In this document: one piece after another, positions 21,401 to 33,345 of the stretch
How positions within the stretch are numbered: position 1 is the first letter of the stretch
Layout of the letters: the number at the start of each line of letters is the position of its first letter
Assembly: GCF_033568475.1 (NCBI RefSeq)
Contig: NC_133120.1
Span: 48,539,751 to 48,603,750, forward strand
Length of the DNA stretch: 64,000 bases
Source: Henckelia pumila
Taxonomy: Eukaryota > Streptophyta > Magnoliopsida > Lamiales > Gesneriaceae
Direction of reading: 5' to 3'
Made by a program: the position numbers and the translations under genes
The notes under the pieces: generated by a model
Database searches by the model: none
Told to the model about the DNA's origin: nothing
The model's input: the letters and a program-made list of their open reading frames with translations, nothing else

Positions 21401-22364
21401 TGGGAATGACGTAGGGATGATGCAGTCAACAAAGATATGGTTATCAGGTAGATTCTCGATGAAGGATTTGGGTGAGGCATCCTATATTCTAGGGATACAG
21501 ATCTATAGAGATAGATCTAAGAAAATGATAGGACTCACTCAAGCAACCTACATCGACACAATATTGAAAAGGTTTTCAATGGATAGGTCCAAGAGAGGAC
21601 ATCTACCTATGTGTCATGGAGTTTCTCTATCCAAGTCCATGTGTCCCAAGACTAATGAAGAGATAGAGAAAATGACACATGTACCATATGCGTCAGCCAT
21701 AGGTAGTATCATGTATGAGATGATATCTACCAGACCGGATGTAGCATTTGCTCTGAGTGTCACGAGCACATATCAAGCCAATCCCGGTCAAATGCATTGG
21801 AAAGCCGTGAAGGACATTCTTAAGTACTTACGAAGGACTAAGAATATGTTCATGGTATATGGAGGAAGAGAATTGAAATTGGAAGGCTATACCGACTCTA
21901 GCTTCCAAAGTGACGTGGATGACTCGAAGTCAACCTCTGGATTTGTGTTCATGCTCAATGGCGGTGCTGTCTCTTGGAAGAGTTCCAAGCAGGACACCAC
22001 AGCGGATTCCACCACTGAGGCAGAATAAATTGCGGCATCAGCTGCTGCTAAAGAGTCCGTTTGGATGAGGAATTTCGTCCAAGAGTTGGGCGTTATTCCT
22101 GAAGTTGTTGGTCCAGTCCCGGTGTACTGTGACAACACGGGTGCCGTTGCTCAGGCAAAGGAACCAAGGTCTCATCAAAGATCCAAACACGTACTGAGAA
22201 AATATCACATCATCCGGGAGATCGTGGAAAGAGGAGACATCACTGTCGAGAGAGTGGCCTCTGCAGACAATATCACTGATCCACTTACTAAGCCCTTGCC
22301 AGGACCATTATTTGACAAACATCGCGAAGCAATGGGACTGCGTAGTATGACTAGTTGGCTTTAG
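18454..22364 (+). pseudogene. Copia-2 gag-pol, broken
   Basis: The domain content matches Copia-1 throughout: gag with a CCHC knuckle, DTG protease, integrase, YVDD reverse transcriptase, RNase H. Here gag and protease lie in one frame, as usual for plant Copia. Three defects are visible against Copia-1: a 4-base deletion in gag near 18720 that shifts the frame, a TAA at 19611-19613 just after the protease region, and a TAA at 22026-22028 inside RNase H (after TEAE). The frame segments are 18454-18798, 18807-19613, 19617-22028 and 22065-22364. The element cannot make a full polyprotein. Confidence 0.93.
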
Positions 22365-22367
22365 GGC

Positions 22368-22378
22368 AAGTGGGAGAT
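22368..22378 (+). other. Polypurine tract of Copia-2
   Basis: AAGTGGGAGAT directly precedes the 3' LTR, as in Copia-1. Confidence 0.8.
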
Positions 22379-24219
22379 TGAAAGAGTGGGTGCCCAGTGA
22401 GCCAACTTGTGGCTAAGGGCTTTTATGACTCTATGTATAAACAATCTTTTGTTTAATATAATTTACACTTTTATAAAGGCGTTTACTTTATCTTTTATCA
22501 TATTATTATGTTGTGACATACTATAAGATGTTTAGATGAAGACCTTGAATATACTATAGTGTATGTAAGATGTGGTGGCACATGGGGATGGCTATCATGA
22601 AACACATCTTATAGTCACTGTATATTCTAAACAGTTCCTAGTCGATTGAGCCGTCCGTTAATAAGGATAAGGATCGCTCGAGATTGAGACTAGCATTTGC
22701 GATGCCGAGTACCACGTTTCATTGGTATGGAACATAGAGATGTTCAAAGCATGCAAATGGATATTCATACGATGAATGATCGAACTACCCTATCCGGACT
22801 TTCCAAGTGGTTATCACTTATCGAGTGGATAAAGTCCGCGATTTTGGTTGTACACCATTAGTCCTTACTACTTGAAATATCATTGAGACTCTATATGCTA
22901 GTACTGTACTTTGACTCGTTTACCGACTCTATTGGGGTCATCAGGTGTCGGGATTGGGTACAGTTACGACACATATAGGAGTCGATGCTTTGTTGTCAAG
23001 GATTCACCACATACTTGCTAGTATGGATATCCTATGCAATCTGAGGAGATATAAGTGTGACGAATCTCTGGCCAGAGTACATGATGTGTTTTAAGAAATG
23101 GTTTCTTAGTAGCACATGCGATGTCACTATTTGATCTCCAAGATGCATTGCATAGTTATCGAATCTCGAATGAATCTCGATTTACCAATGATTGTTGATT
23201 CGATCGGGATATATGGATGAAGGGACCGTACTGTACGCTAACCAAAATCTATTGGTTCTTGCAGGCACTATCAGTGATACCTAGGGAATCATGGGGCGAT
23301 GTTGCTAGGCGCTCTTACCATGATTCGATGGGCAAGTCGGAAATTGTTGTTCCGAGTCACAAGGAGTTGTGAGCCCACGGCTAGCTGTATCCCTGAACCA
23401 TTGAGGGTCACACAAGTAATGGATTTTTAATCCCCGTTGAGATAGTTAAATTTAAAGAGTTAAATTTAATGAACAAAGAAGTAGGACTTCTTATATCAGA
23501 GTAGAAGAGTAAGATTTCCTAAAATGACATAGGGATGGGCATTTTTGGAAATCACTGAATTCGGATTCAGAAAATTTATCTTGACTTTAAAAGATGCAGA
23601 AATGGTTTCTGTGCACATTGGTGAAATTGGTTTATCAATCTGAGTCACGATGAATTTTATATTAATTTCTGAACATGCGGGCTTTGCTTGTCAGGCTTGA
23701 ACTTATGACTAATGGGCCCTAAGCTGTTAGTAGCCCACATTATAAATAAGTTATTGCAGTACAGAAATTACACAACAGAGGCATAATTTTCGAAAAACAC
23801 TAGGGTTTTCTCTCTAGTGGCCGCCGCCCCTCTCCTCTCTCTAACAGAAAATCCAGCCTGTGAATTTTGAATTTGCAGTCTGGTTTAACGGATCAAATTC
23901 GTTAATTCTCTTCGTAAAAACTTCTGATAGATATTCTAGTGCAATCTATCAGAGGGATTAAACTTCTGTTCGTGGACCTGATTGAAGAATTGTTCGTCCA
24001 TCAGTTCCTGGGATATACAACAAGAGCAGAGTTATCTGTTGGTGTCCATAATCTCGTTTCGAGATTCAAGGTAAAAATTTAATTGTTATTTAATTTTTAC
24101 ACGCACAATTTAATCGTAAAGTTTTGATACCCATGATATGGAATCGTTCCATATAAAATTTGAAAACTTCCGCTGCACCGGGTATCAATTCTGATTGATC
24201 TGAACACCGTTTTCCAACA
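22379..24219 (+). repeat. 3' LTR of Copia-2
   Basis: 1841 bases, paired with 14826-16666; scattered substitutions and a few single-base indels separate them. It ends CCAACA at 24219, followed by the CTCCC duplication. Confidence 0.94.
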
Positions 24220-24908
24220 CTCCCAAAGATAAGTGGAGCACCATGATCCGCGTTAATGTCCAAAATTACAAAATCCGCTGGGAATATGAATTTATCCACC
24301 TTGAATCGCACATCTTCAACAATACCCAATGGATATGTGATGCTTCTATCCGCTAATTGCAATGAAATCATAGTCGATTTCATCTCTCCCAACTTCAAGG
24401 CTCTGTAAATAGACAACGAAATTAAATTAATACTGGCTCCTAAATCACATAGTGCAGTAGTAAAATGAGAACCACCAATAGAACAAGGGATAGTAAAACT
24501 CCCTGGATCTTTCAGCTTTTGTGGCATTTTCTTTTGTAGCACCGCACTGCACTCTTCAGTTAGATTCACCACCTCATTCTTTAGCAGTCTCATTTTCTTG
24601 GTCATCATCTCCTTGATGAAATTTACATAATTTGGCATTTGCTCCAAAGCATCAGCAAAGGGGATGTTAATGTGAATTTTCATGAAAATCTCCAAGAATT
24701 TGGAGAACTGCTCATCCAACGCCTTCTTCTTGAACCTCTGCGGGTAGGGAAGTGGAGGCTTGTACATCGGTTTTGGCTCAGTTTCAGGCTCCTTCTCTTT
24801 CTCCTCGATTTCCTTCTCTCCAATTACAGCTTTTTCAGTCCCTTCAGTTGGCTGAATTTCTTCTCTATCCACTTTCTTCTCACTCCTCAACATGATAGCA
24901 TTGCACTA
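24220..24908 (-). pseudogene. Athila-like protease, N-terminal part
   Basis: The frame reads MLRSEKKVDREE, then an acidic linker rich in Glu and Lys, a Pro/Tyr-rich stretch (PPLPYPQRFKK), a helical region, and the aspartic protease motif CDLGASINLIS. It continues to ADHGAPLIFG, where Copia-2 is inserted; the rest is at 14562-14825. Upstream in the same frame there is a TAG at 24906-24908 where this family normally has a sense codon. A one-base frame change near 24945 separates it from gag. The protease motif itself is intact. Confidence 0.85.
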
Positions 24909-24919
24909 CTCCTTGGGAT

Positions 24920-26221
24920 TTACCTCAGTGTTGCTCGGAACTGGCCTCTGTTATTATCCTTTAGTGCGTTCGCCAACTGCCCAATGCTAGTCTCCATAGA
25001 TTGAAGTACAGCACCCATGTTGGCCATGTGTGTCTCCAAGCTGTCAAGGCGAGACTCAGTTCTCGCCATCCTCTTACCTGATTCCTGCACAAAGTTACTA
25101 ACCACGTCCTCCAAAGATGGCTTACCCTCACCCTTAATTGTGTTGTATCCCGGAGGAGGATTCAACACATTGTTATTGTTAGCATAAGAAAAATTTTCAT
25201 GATTACGCATACTAGGGTGATAAGTATTAGGAACAGGATTACCTCTGTAAGCTCCATAACCTCGGTAGCCATTAGGATTGATATAATTCACTTCTTTTGG
25301 GGTATATGATCCTTCAACTCCAGTTGAATCTGCAACATGAATCTTATTCAAAGAAGCTACCTGTGTAGTCAGTGCAGATAATTGAGTGGTGATTGATGTG
25401 ATAGGATCCACGGCATATACTCCAGCTGGCTTCTTGACTCCCATACGCTCAGATGGCCATTGGAAACTATTGACCGTCATCTGCTCCAACATATCATAGG
25501 CCTGCACATGGTCCTTAGCAAAAATGGTACCTCCAGCCGCAGAATCCACATTCATCCTCGTAGGTGCATTCAGTCCGTAGTAAAACCACTCGATCTGTTC
25601 CCAATCTACAAAATTGTGGTTAGGACAACGTCTTAATAATTCTTTATACCTTTCCCACGCCTCGTATAGCTGTTCAGAATCCATCTGCCTGAATGTGCTG
25701 ATCTCGATCTTGAGTTGGGTGGTTTTGGCAGGTGGAAAATATTTTGCAAGAAATTTTTCTGCCATCCCCTCCCAAGTAGTGATGCTTCCAAACGGCAGTG
25801 ATTGCAACCAAATCCTTGCTTGATCCCTGAGAGAAAAAGGAAACAAGCGTAAACGAATAATATCTTCAGATACACCATTAATTTTTACCGTATCGGTTAT
25901 CTCCAAGAAAGTGCGTAGGTGTAGGTAAGGATCAGCAGTGGCGCTCCCATTAAATTGGTTCTGTTGAACCATATTGATCAAGGCCGGCTTCAGCTCAAAA
26001 TTTTTTGCGTTGATAGTTCCACGAGCTATTCCAGAGTAGTGAGCTTGGATTACTGGCCTGAAGTGATCTCTAATTGGTACCAGGGGAGCTTGTTGTGCTT
26101 CTTGTTCAGCCATTCTCTCAATTTCTTCTCTTTTAGCACTTCTTAAAGCACGTGCAGTGCGCTCGATCTCCGGATCAAACAGTAGAGAATTCGCACTTTG
26201 AGATCGTCGCATAGACTGCAA
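24920..26221 (-). CDS. gag: Athila-like gag
   Basis: 433 residues. The central capsid-like block (LRLFPFSLRDQARIWLQSLP, then EKFLAKYFPPAKT) is the retrotransposon gag domain typical of Ty3/Gypsy elements of the Athila/Tat group. No zinc knuckle is seen. The C-terminal part is rich in Asn, Gly and Tyr, followed by a predicted coiled region ending QLANALKDNNRG. The last residues result from a one-base frame change near 24945, so the original protein probably ran on into the protease. Being gag-positive and polymerase-negative, it might still supply particle protein if expressed; that is inference. Confidence 0.85.
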   Translation of the reverse strand: MQSMRRSQSANSLLFDPEIERTARALRSAKREEIERMAEQEAQQAPLVPIRDHFRPVIQAHYSGIARGTINAKNFELKPALINMVQQNQFNGSATADPYLHLRTFLEITDTVKINGVSEDIIRLRLFPFSLRDQARIWLQSLPFGSITTWEGMAEKFLAKYFPPAKTTQLKIEISTFRQMDSEQLYEAWERYKELLRRCPNHNFVDWEQIEWFYYGLNAPTRMNVDSAAGGTIFAKDHVQAYDMLEQMTVNSFQWPSERMGVKKPAGVYAVDPITSITTQLSALTTQVASLNKIHVADSTGVEGSYTPKEVNYINPNGYRGYGAYRGNPVPNTYHPSMRNHENFSYANNNNVLNPPPGYNTIKGEGKPSLEDVVSNFVQESGKRMARTESRLDSLETHMANMGAVLQSMETSIGQLANALKDNNRGQFRATLR

Positions 26222-26330
26222 TTAAAAATAAGAAGAAATTAATTAGTAACTTAAAAATAAAATAAAAATAACTCTAAATTAAAATCTAGACTAATTGGTA
26301 ACAAGACTAAAAAATAATCAAAATTTACTC

Positions 26331-26346
26331 TCCGGCAACGGCGCCA
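26331..26346 (-). other. Primer-binding site of the Athila-like element (tRNA-Asp type)
   Basis: The minus strand reads TGGCGCCGTTGCCGGA, six bases inside the right LTR. TGGCGCCGTTGCCGGG is the site complementary to plant tRNA-Asp used by Athila. The position fixes the orientation as minus. Confidence 0.85.
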
Positions 26347-26352
26347 AAAACT

Positions 26353-27783
26353 TGTTATGAAAAATTGCTCGCAAGCGTATGAGTGTCAAATTTTAATATA
26401 GTGATAAAATCAGATATCGATCCCACAGGGAGTAAAATGAAAATATTCAGTACTTGTAATTAAAATAGTCTAAACTTTATCTATAAAATCAAACTTTCAG
26501 AATTTTTCAGAAAAATAAAATAGCAATGAAGTTTTGATAAGAACGCACACAACTTTCAGAAAAATCAATCATAGAAAGATGGTCTAGAGGTATAGATTTC
26601 ACCTGGTTTCAACAACAATCAATCCTAATTAATTAATCTTCATGAATTTCAAGGAATTAATAGCCAAGAACACTTAAGTGTATTATTCCCTCTCCCGAGT
26701 GCCGAATAAAATATATCCACTATAATTCAATTCCAATATCTCTATTAAGAATCTACTTGGAGTGATCAATTCAAAACAATGTTTTTTTTAAAAGCTCTGT
26801 TAAAATTATACACTCTCTCGAGCGATATAAATAAATAACAGTGTATTTTCTAATGGTCCTATTCAAAATCTCCTCTCCCGAGTGCCAGATTTCAAATAAA
26901 TATTACAAATCAATTATTGATCAGATAATTGAAAAGACAATCAATTCTAGAAAAAATAATTAATCTAGAATAAATTCAATTCAATAAAATCAAGAATTCA
27001 TGAAAGCGTCTACACCAGGTTCCATCCGACCTCTAGACTATAAAAATTTAGTTCATAATAAAATTCTGAATAAAATAATAATTCATAAATCCAAACATAT
27101 TCAGAAATAAATAAAAGATAGAAAACAAATCCGTCAATGCGATGCCGTGTCCGGTCTATCGATCTCCGTCTTTGTTCTTCAATTAAAGCTCCAGAAATCC
27201 TCCACAAATCACACGTTCAAACCCAGAAATCTCTTCTCTGATATATCGTGTATGTGTGGCGGCTTTTTCCAATTCTGATAAGAGTTATCTTTTTATATCA
27301 TGCAACAAAAGCCCAAGAATAAAGCCCACGAAAATAGAAAGTTTCCTTCCCGATAAAAATTTCCAAACTACATATTTTCGCGACACGCGCCCGCTCCAGG
27401 ACTCACGCGGGCGCGCATAGGGCTCTGTCTCAAATCTTCACTCTCACAGAATAGACGCGCGATAGCTCTCTTCCTCTTTTCTTCGACGCTTGTTTTAGCG
27501 CTAAACTTTAAGGCCCAAATGAGAAAGCCCAGCACTGTTCTCTTCTTTTCTTTGTCTGATCGTTTCTTTTCTTCTTCTTTTCCTTTCTTTTATTTTCTCT
27601 TTTTCTTTTAATTCTTTTAATTTCCTATTTTCTTCCTCAATTTCTTATTTTACTCTCTTTTCCAAATAAATTCAATAAATCACTATAACACAAAAATAAC
27701 AAAATACCCACATAAATCTGCTCGAAACAAACAATTAACAATTAAAATCATATATAAATTAAGTGTATAAAATACACTTATCA
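26353..27783 (-). repeat. Right (5') LTR of the Athila-like element
   Basis: 1431 bases, starting TGTTATGAAAAATTGCTCGC and ending TTATCA. Partner of 703-2135. Followed by the GCAGT duplication at 27784-27788. Confidence 0.9.
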
Positions 27784-27788
27784 GCAGT

Positions 27789-28720
27789 GCTCGTGTAGTG
27801 GAGCCGTGCTCGAGGCTGTGGAGCTGCAGCAGGGGTATGCCCCTAGTTGTAGGACAGTCTCCATCAGTGGGCTGACAACGGACGCAGGTATAGCTATGGT
27901 CTCCTTCAATTATTCAGGAGTATGCAATAGCTTAGTTAAGGCTTTTAGAGCTTAAATAATGATGCAGGGATATTTGCTTTATAGAGTTGATGTTAGGCTG
28001 GGAACCTAGAGTGGGACTGCTAGGACTGCCTGTAGTAAGGTACGTAAGTACTGACTGAGATAGCCAGCGGGTTTTGCATTCTTATATGTTGCATTTGTGT
28101 GTCATATTATTATGCGGTATGTGCATATCATATTGTGCCTGTACATCTTTTGAGATGAGTTATGGAGGGCCGCTCAGCCCTGTTCGGACGGTTGATGTCG
28201 AGCGCCCGCGACCGATGGGTTAGCCGGCACTGGCATCTGTAAGACATGGTCTACGTCCATTGGGAATGAGCAGTGTACACAGGGTTTGCTCCCCGGGTTG
28301 TACCACTCATGTCCTAGGTGCCATTACTGAGCAGTTGTATACAGTTATCCCAGATATGGATACCCTGTCATTTGCATGCATCATGTTTGTATGTTTTACC
28401 CGTGCTTTCGTATTGAGCTTAGAGATCACATCCAGTCTTTTCTGTGTATCTGGACACCCCATTCGACGGGGCAGGTGTAGGTGCAGGATTGCGCACCCAG
28501 GAGCTTGGAGTACCCAGTGACCAGTGGAGACAGCAAGATTAGCTGTAGGTTTTGCCCTTTAGGCTCATTCATTCGATTGGGTTGTATAATCAAATTTGTT
28601 TAACCGGTTGTATTCTGCCGGTCTGCTTTTATTTAAGTCTTCCGCAGCAATTTATTTTAATGCATGCTTAATTATGCTCTTAACTCTGATTAGGTAGTGG
28701 ATCCGGGTTGGGTCACTACA
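27789..28720 (+). repeat. Right part of the Ty3/Gypsy solo LTR
   Basis: Continuation of 104-702 after the Athila-like insertion. It contains GACAACGGACGCAGGTATAG, like the LTR at 59097 (CTAACAACGGATGCAGGTATA), and ACACCCCATTCGACGGGGCA, shared with related LTRs. It ends GGGTTGGGTCACTACA. Small open frames here have no domain. Confidence 0.7.
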
Positions 28721-29591
28721 ATCTTTGAATAAGAAGCCAATTTTGGAAACAGATAGAGTATTTAAATTGGAACTACCTACTATGTTCAAGGTAATCAAGC
28801 TTGATTCGATTAACACTCTGTTCCAACCTCTAACTTTGGTGTTCGAAAAGGAATTGGAAATTCCTTCTGCACAGATATATGAGATTTAAATCTCAAGTGA
28901 AGCTGCTCTTCCCATACAATAAATTCAAGCTTCACCAATTCTTATAAATGAGATTGATTCTGAGCCTCCTACTGATGCATCTCCAGTTCTTCAAATATTT
29001 GATTTTGCCTCCTCCCAAGATGCTACTCCTTCTCTTCAACAAAAAGATGTATTGTCGCCCCAGTTTTTATCCGAGTCTCAATCAACTATTCAATCTGGTG
29101 TCTGAGTTGCAAATAGAACAATCAAACTTCTACGGATTTGAAAGACTTCAAGGAAAGTATGCTGAAGATGGTCAGAGATATATCAGAGTCTGTGTTGCAT
29201 GTGCAAAGAAAACAAAAAAGAGAGTATGCTGACATCCTTCGAAGACTTGATAACATCCAAGCTTCCAATGAATCAAACAATCAAAAGCTTCATGATATTT
29301 TTGGTACCCAGCTGACAACCATTATTGATCTATTACATGAGGCTGGTGATGCCAAAAATGGGAAAAAGACAACCTCTTCCAAAGCGTCTAAAGGAAAAGG
29401 GAAGAAATAGCAGATCAACAGAGTTTGAAGATTTTTGATATATTTTCTGCTCAGTACTAAGTATTGTCCAAGACTATTATTTGAAGCTATGAAAGAAAGT
29501 CTTTTGATCTACGTCTTTTGATCTACTTTCCTAAATCAGTCTGGATATTGAAAAAGTGACTTGGTTTTGACATCACCAAAAAGAGGGTAAT
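28721..29591 (+). mobile_element. 3' internal end of a SIRE-like Copia element
   Basis: The stretch leads into a polypurine tract AAAAAGAGGGTAAT and an LTR at 29592. The preceding text (GACATCACCAAAAAG) is characteristic of the end of SIRE/Maximus Copia elements. No polymerase remains, and the left part is cut by the Gypsy LTR ending at 28720. Confidence 0.6.
29138..29410 (+). pseudogene. C-terminal fragment of the SIRE-like downstream ORF
   Basis: About 90 residues with a heptad-like charged region (VQRKQKREYADILRRLDNIQ) and a Lys/Ser-rich end (SSKASKGKGKK). The frame has a TAG upstream at 29114-29116. Its place just before the polypurine tract matches the extra, envelope-like ORF of SIRE elements, but I recognise no domain. 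The longer open frame at 28948-29232 overlaps it in another frame and is less convincing. Confidence 0.45.
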
Positions 29592-30818
29592 TGTTGGTGA
29601 TTAAATTATAAGTTTTGGTGATAACAGATCAAACAAAATCAAGTACTAAATAAATAAGATCTTTAAGGACAAACGTAAGTTGGAGTTCAGATCAATCAAA
29701 ACAAATGAGTTCATACAAATCGAACTTAACAAAATTGTCCAGATCAAGTTTCCGGAAAAATTGGATTAATCCGGATAAATCGAGCATTTGATCTATGTTC
29801 CTTCGCAACTAGTTTACTTCAACAGATCAAATGATCATCCTCTAGAAGAACAACCCAGATCAATCAAAATCTCTTATCAGATCGAGTTCAAATCATTTAC
29901 ACTTCACCTAGATCAAGTGTGAAAGTCAACAAACCAGATCAGATCAAATTATCGGATGAAAGAATCAGTTGCCAAAGTTGTTGAGCTAGAAGGCAAAAAC
30001 ATTTATTGAAGATTTAAACGTTGGCTAGCTTTTCTTAAAATCAAGATTTGTGAGCCAATTTATGAGATATGTTAGCGGCTTATTCTCAGAAGATGTTGGC
30101 GGCTCACTGGCTAGTTTTGAAGGCTATAAATACGTGGTGATTCAAAGATTCAAAAAAGGAGTGAACAACACAAATCACGAATTAAAAGTATGCTCATCAA
30201 CTCATCTGAAAAGACAAAAAGCTTTCACTCTATATTCTAACTCAAAAACTCAGATTACCATATCAAAGTTTCAAAGCTCTGAGTTAGAAAATATATCAAG
30301 ATTGATTGAGCCCAAAAGAAATCTATATCACATCGAGAATGATCCAGATCAAAGCTATTTGTAGCTTTCAGATCAAAGTTTCCAAAGTACATTTTTGTGG
30401 CTTTCTATTGTAAATCAAGCAGAGAGTTTGATTTGCTTCGAGAGAGTGTTGCTAGGAGTTCCTCTCAAAGAGTTGATTGGATTGGATTTGTATAAAGAGT
30501 TGTATAAATCAAATTCTTCTAGTGGAATCATTATAAAAACAGAAAAAAGGGTGACATAGGAGATTAAGCTCCGAACATCCATAAAACATCACGTGTCTCG
30601 TTTACTTACTACACTTACGTTATTTTGATCTGCCTTAGCTTTATCAAATTTTAAATTCTCCGAGGAACATTTTTCCGCCTGATCTCATCAGATCTTTCTA
30701 TCAGAACAAAGTTTTTAAGCAAACAAATCTTCTGTCTGGCTTTCACAAATCATATCGAAGTAACTTTAATTTTTAAAATAGTGTATTCACCCCCCCTACA
30801 TATTTTTCGATCCTTACA
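29592..30818 (+). repeat. 3' LTR of the SIRE-like Copia element
   Basis: It begins TGTTGGTGATTAAATTATAA and ends GATCCTTACA, with the family signature GTGTATTCACCCCCCCTACA just before the end. It contains TATAAATACG at about 30125. No primer site follows, as expected for a 3' LTR. No matching 5' part is in the window. Confidence 0.75.
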
Positions 30819-32026
30819 ATTTATATTTTATGCTTGTGAATCATCTGATCAATTATTTGCTTGCATGTTAATTGATTCTGAGTCGACAGATTATGAATTG
30901 ATTTTGATCACTCCGACAATTGACATATGGTTAAACTGGCTAGAAATAGTATTCGATTTCAATATGCAACTTTAGGTGAAAACTGAATTCTCATAGTTCC
31001 TAATGCAATTGAGTTTGATTAGAATTATGAAAACTAATCCGTCATAACTTGAATAAGTTTAAAAAATTCTAGAAATATATTTTTGAACAGATTAGGAGAA
31101 TTTGCCGTGATTTAAATTAAAATTGGATCTTATATTTGTCACGTGTTTGCATAATTTGTTCGGTACCTGCGTTCGCCTTGATCGAGTCTTTCTTAATTGA
31201 ATTCATTACCCAAGTCCTATGCTGCGTTTTTATTTGTTTAGTTATTAATTTATTTTTGAATTTTTAGTTTAATTGAATCAATCAAATCGACCTTTATTAT
31301 TTGGTCTAGATTAAGTTTAAATAATCATAATTTGGTAAATACTAATTCAGTCCCTGTGGGTTCGACATCTGGACTCTTTGTCCACTTTCTATAACTTGAC
31401 CTGATACACTTTTTATTAATTATTTTTAATACCGAATTAAGCGGTCATCCTACTTTAGAATACAAATTTGCGGAAATAACACACTTGACTTAAAATTATT
31501 TAAACCTCGTTCGTAGGCTAGTCTCGACTCCCTTGGTCACCGGAATTAACCCATACCTAGAAAAAATTAAAAAATAACATTTTGCATAAAATTTCGTAAT
31601 CTACACATTTCACATAATTTTCATTACTATTTAAATAAATTATGGAGAGTAAGTTTTGTGGATTTTTTTTTTTGGGAACTTACATATACAATTCGTCTTA
31701 AGTGACGAAGAACTCCTTTAAATAAAAGAGTGAATATCTCAATGTCAAAAAAATAATGGAGACTGGTCATTATAAAAGAAATCGATGTCCTACATTACCA
31801 TATATTGTATTACTTGCATGTAAATTAAAAGACGCTAAAAACGTGATCGATCAATTAATTCAATGAAACCAATTTGGATGGTTTTATTGCTGAAGAAATA
31901 AAAAGCACAATTAAAGATGAGATTTCACAAATTATTTAAGATCTAAATGATATGATTATGATAATTATTTTTCTCTCAATGTGGTTTTGCTATTATGAAA
32001 AATAATGAGTATCTACAAATATATTT
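30819..32026. other. Degraded LTR-like remnants, no gene
   Basis: AT-rich sequence. At 31340-31420 the text CAGTCCCTGTGGGTTCGACA followed by CTATAACTTGACCTGATAC is the reverse complement of the LTR end at 33662-33745, so a related Athila-type LTR remnant is likely. I see no open frame or RNA gene in the rest. Confidence 0.45.
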
Positions 32027-33345
32027 TGTAGTAATCCGTCCCGGAATCACCTACTAACAGAGTCTTAAGCATGAAATTAAGCTTAAATAACAATAACCAG
32101 AGAAAATTGCGGAAACTTAAATCAAATGTTAACCTGACAGAATACAACCGGTAAATAATTGCAACCTCAAAAATAATAAAAACCAATTGAAAACCCTAAA
32201 CACAAGGGGGTAAATCCTAACTAACTCTGCTGGCACCAACTGAGTCCAAAACTCCCTAGTCGCCAACTACCAACTAGTCCCCTAACCTGGGAAACCTGCA
32301 ACTGCCCCGTCGAATGAGATGTCCAATAAAAATGCACGGGCGTAAGCGCTCAGTACAGACATTCTATGAATGCATAATGCAACTAAAAGGTATCGGAAAC
32401 CTATCTTAGATAGAACACTGCTCAGTCAAAGGCGCCATGGTATGTAGTACGCTGGGCTGTCGCACCAGGAAGCACTCCCAAACCATAAACCGTGGACTAT
32501 CCAAATCCAAAATCATGACATCCATCCATAAAATATCATGGAGTTGAGCGACCTCTCCACAGGTTATAACAATGGTAAAAGGCTCAACTTGATAATGTAT
32601 GCAGCATAATACCCGTGACATAATCAATGCACATATAAGTAATGTCACATAAAACATGCAAACATAGAATATGGATACTCAACCAGAATATCTCGGATAG
32701 TACGTCCGTATCTCAAATCATGCAACTCAAGCAACCTAGCCACCCGGGTACTCGAGTCCAAGCCTATAAGCATGTAATCACTATATCACTTATATTTTTC
32801 TAAAAGTCTTAACAAGACTAATAGCTACCCACAAAAGCTAATCAAAATCTAGCAATATACTTGCATCCGTCGTTAGTCCTTTGATGGCGATGACCTCAAA
32901 ACTTAGGCACAACTTCGCTACGATCCCGGTATTGCCTCGCTATCGTCTGACCTCCGAAACGATGCCTAAATGGCCTAAAAGCCCATTAAAACACCTAGGG
33001 ACGAGAGAGAGAAGAGATGGAATGAGAAGATAAATGGGGTCTCGGCACCCCTATTTATAGACCACATTTGAAACTACCGATCAGACTTCGGAGCTTCCGA
33101 TCGTGCTTCCGAAGTCCCTCCATCGAACACCTGTATTTTGATTGAACAATACGGATGCCGACAATGTTTGGAACTTCCAAACTAGGGGATCGAAACCACC
33201 GATCTTCACCATGTCCAATCACAATTCAGAAAGCCCATAACTGTCTGTCGGGGAACGTTCATATCTTTCAAACTTAGGATCGGAGCTTCCAAACTATCCG
33301 GAGCTTCCGACCTCCAACTTTTGCTTCCGAAGGGATCAGAAGATT
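32027..33345 (-). repeat. Ty3/Gypsy LTR (minus orientation), truncated at its U3 end
   Basis: It begins TGTAGTAATCCGTCCCGGAA and in reverse complement closely resembles the LTR at 59097-60285: shared text includes the CATCGCCATCAAAGG region, the CGCTCAACTCCATGATATTT region and AGTCAAAGGCGCCATGGTAT. A TATA box lies at 33052-33059 (minus), with CCGATC/CTTCCGAA palindromes beyond it. The outer U3 end is missing, so the right limit is approximate. Confidence 0.75.

Larger units (their letters stand above)
14826..24219 (+). mobile_element. Copia-2: older, decayed relative of Copia-1
   Basis: LTRs at 14826-16666 and 22379-24219 are both 1841 bases, begin TGAAAGAG and end CCAACA. They are flanked by the duplication CTCCC (14821-14825 and 24220-24224). 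By eye the two LTRs differ at about 25-30 sites (about 1.5 percent), far more than those of Copia-1. The coding region carries one frameshift and two nonsense codons. It sits in the protease gene of the Athila-like element in the opposite orientation to Copia-1. Confidence 0.95.
703..27783 (-). mobile_element. Athila-like Ty3/Gypsy element, non-autonomous (gag-PR only), split by two Copia insertions
   Basis: Two similar LTRs of about 1.43 kb (703-2135 and 26353-27783) flank the element, with the 5-base target duplication GCAGT at 698-702 and 27784-27788. A primer-binding site of tRNA-Asp type (26331-26346) lies inside the right LTR, so transcription runs on the minus strand. The right LTR starts TGTT; the left copy has lost the canonical TG. 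With the two nested Copia elements removed, the element is about 8 kb with about 5.2 kb internal. It keeps gag (24920-26221) and protease (24220-24893 continuing at 14562-14825). No reverse transcriptase, RNase H or integrase is present, so it would need a helper element. Gag and protease are also broken by small mutations. Confidence 0.88.

Noticed and set aside
22026..22028. Sequencing error in place of a stop codon in Copia-2 RNase H
   Set aside because: Copia-2 carries two other independent breaks and diverged LTRs, so real decay is the simpler explanation.
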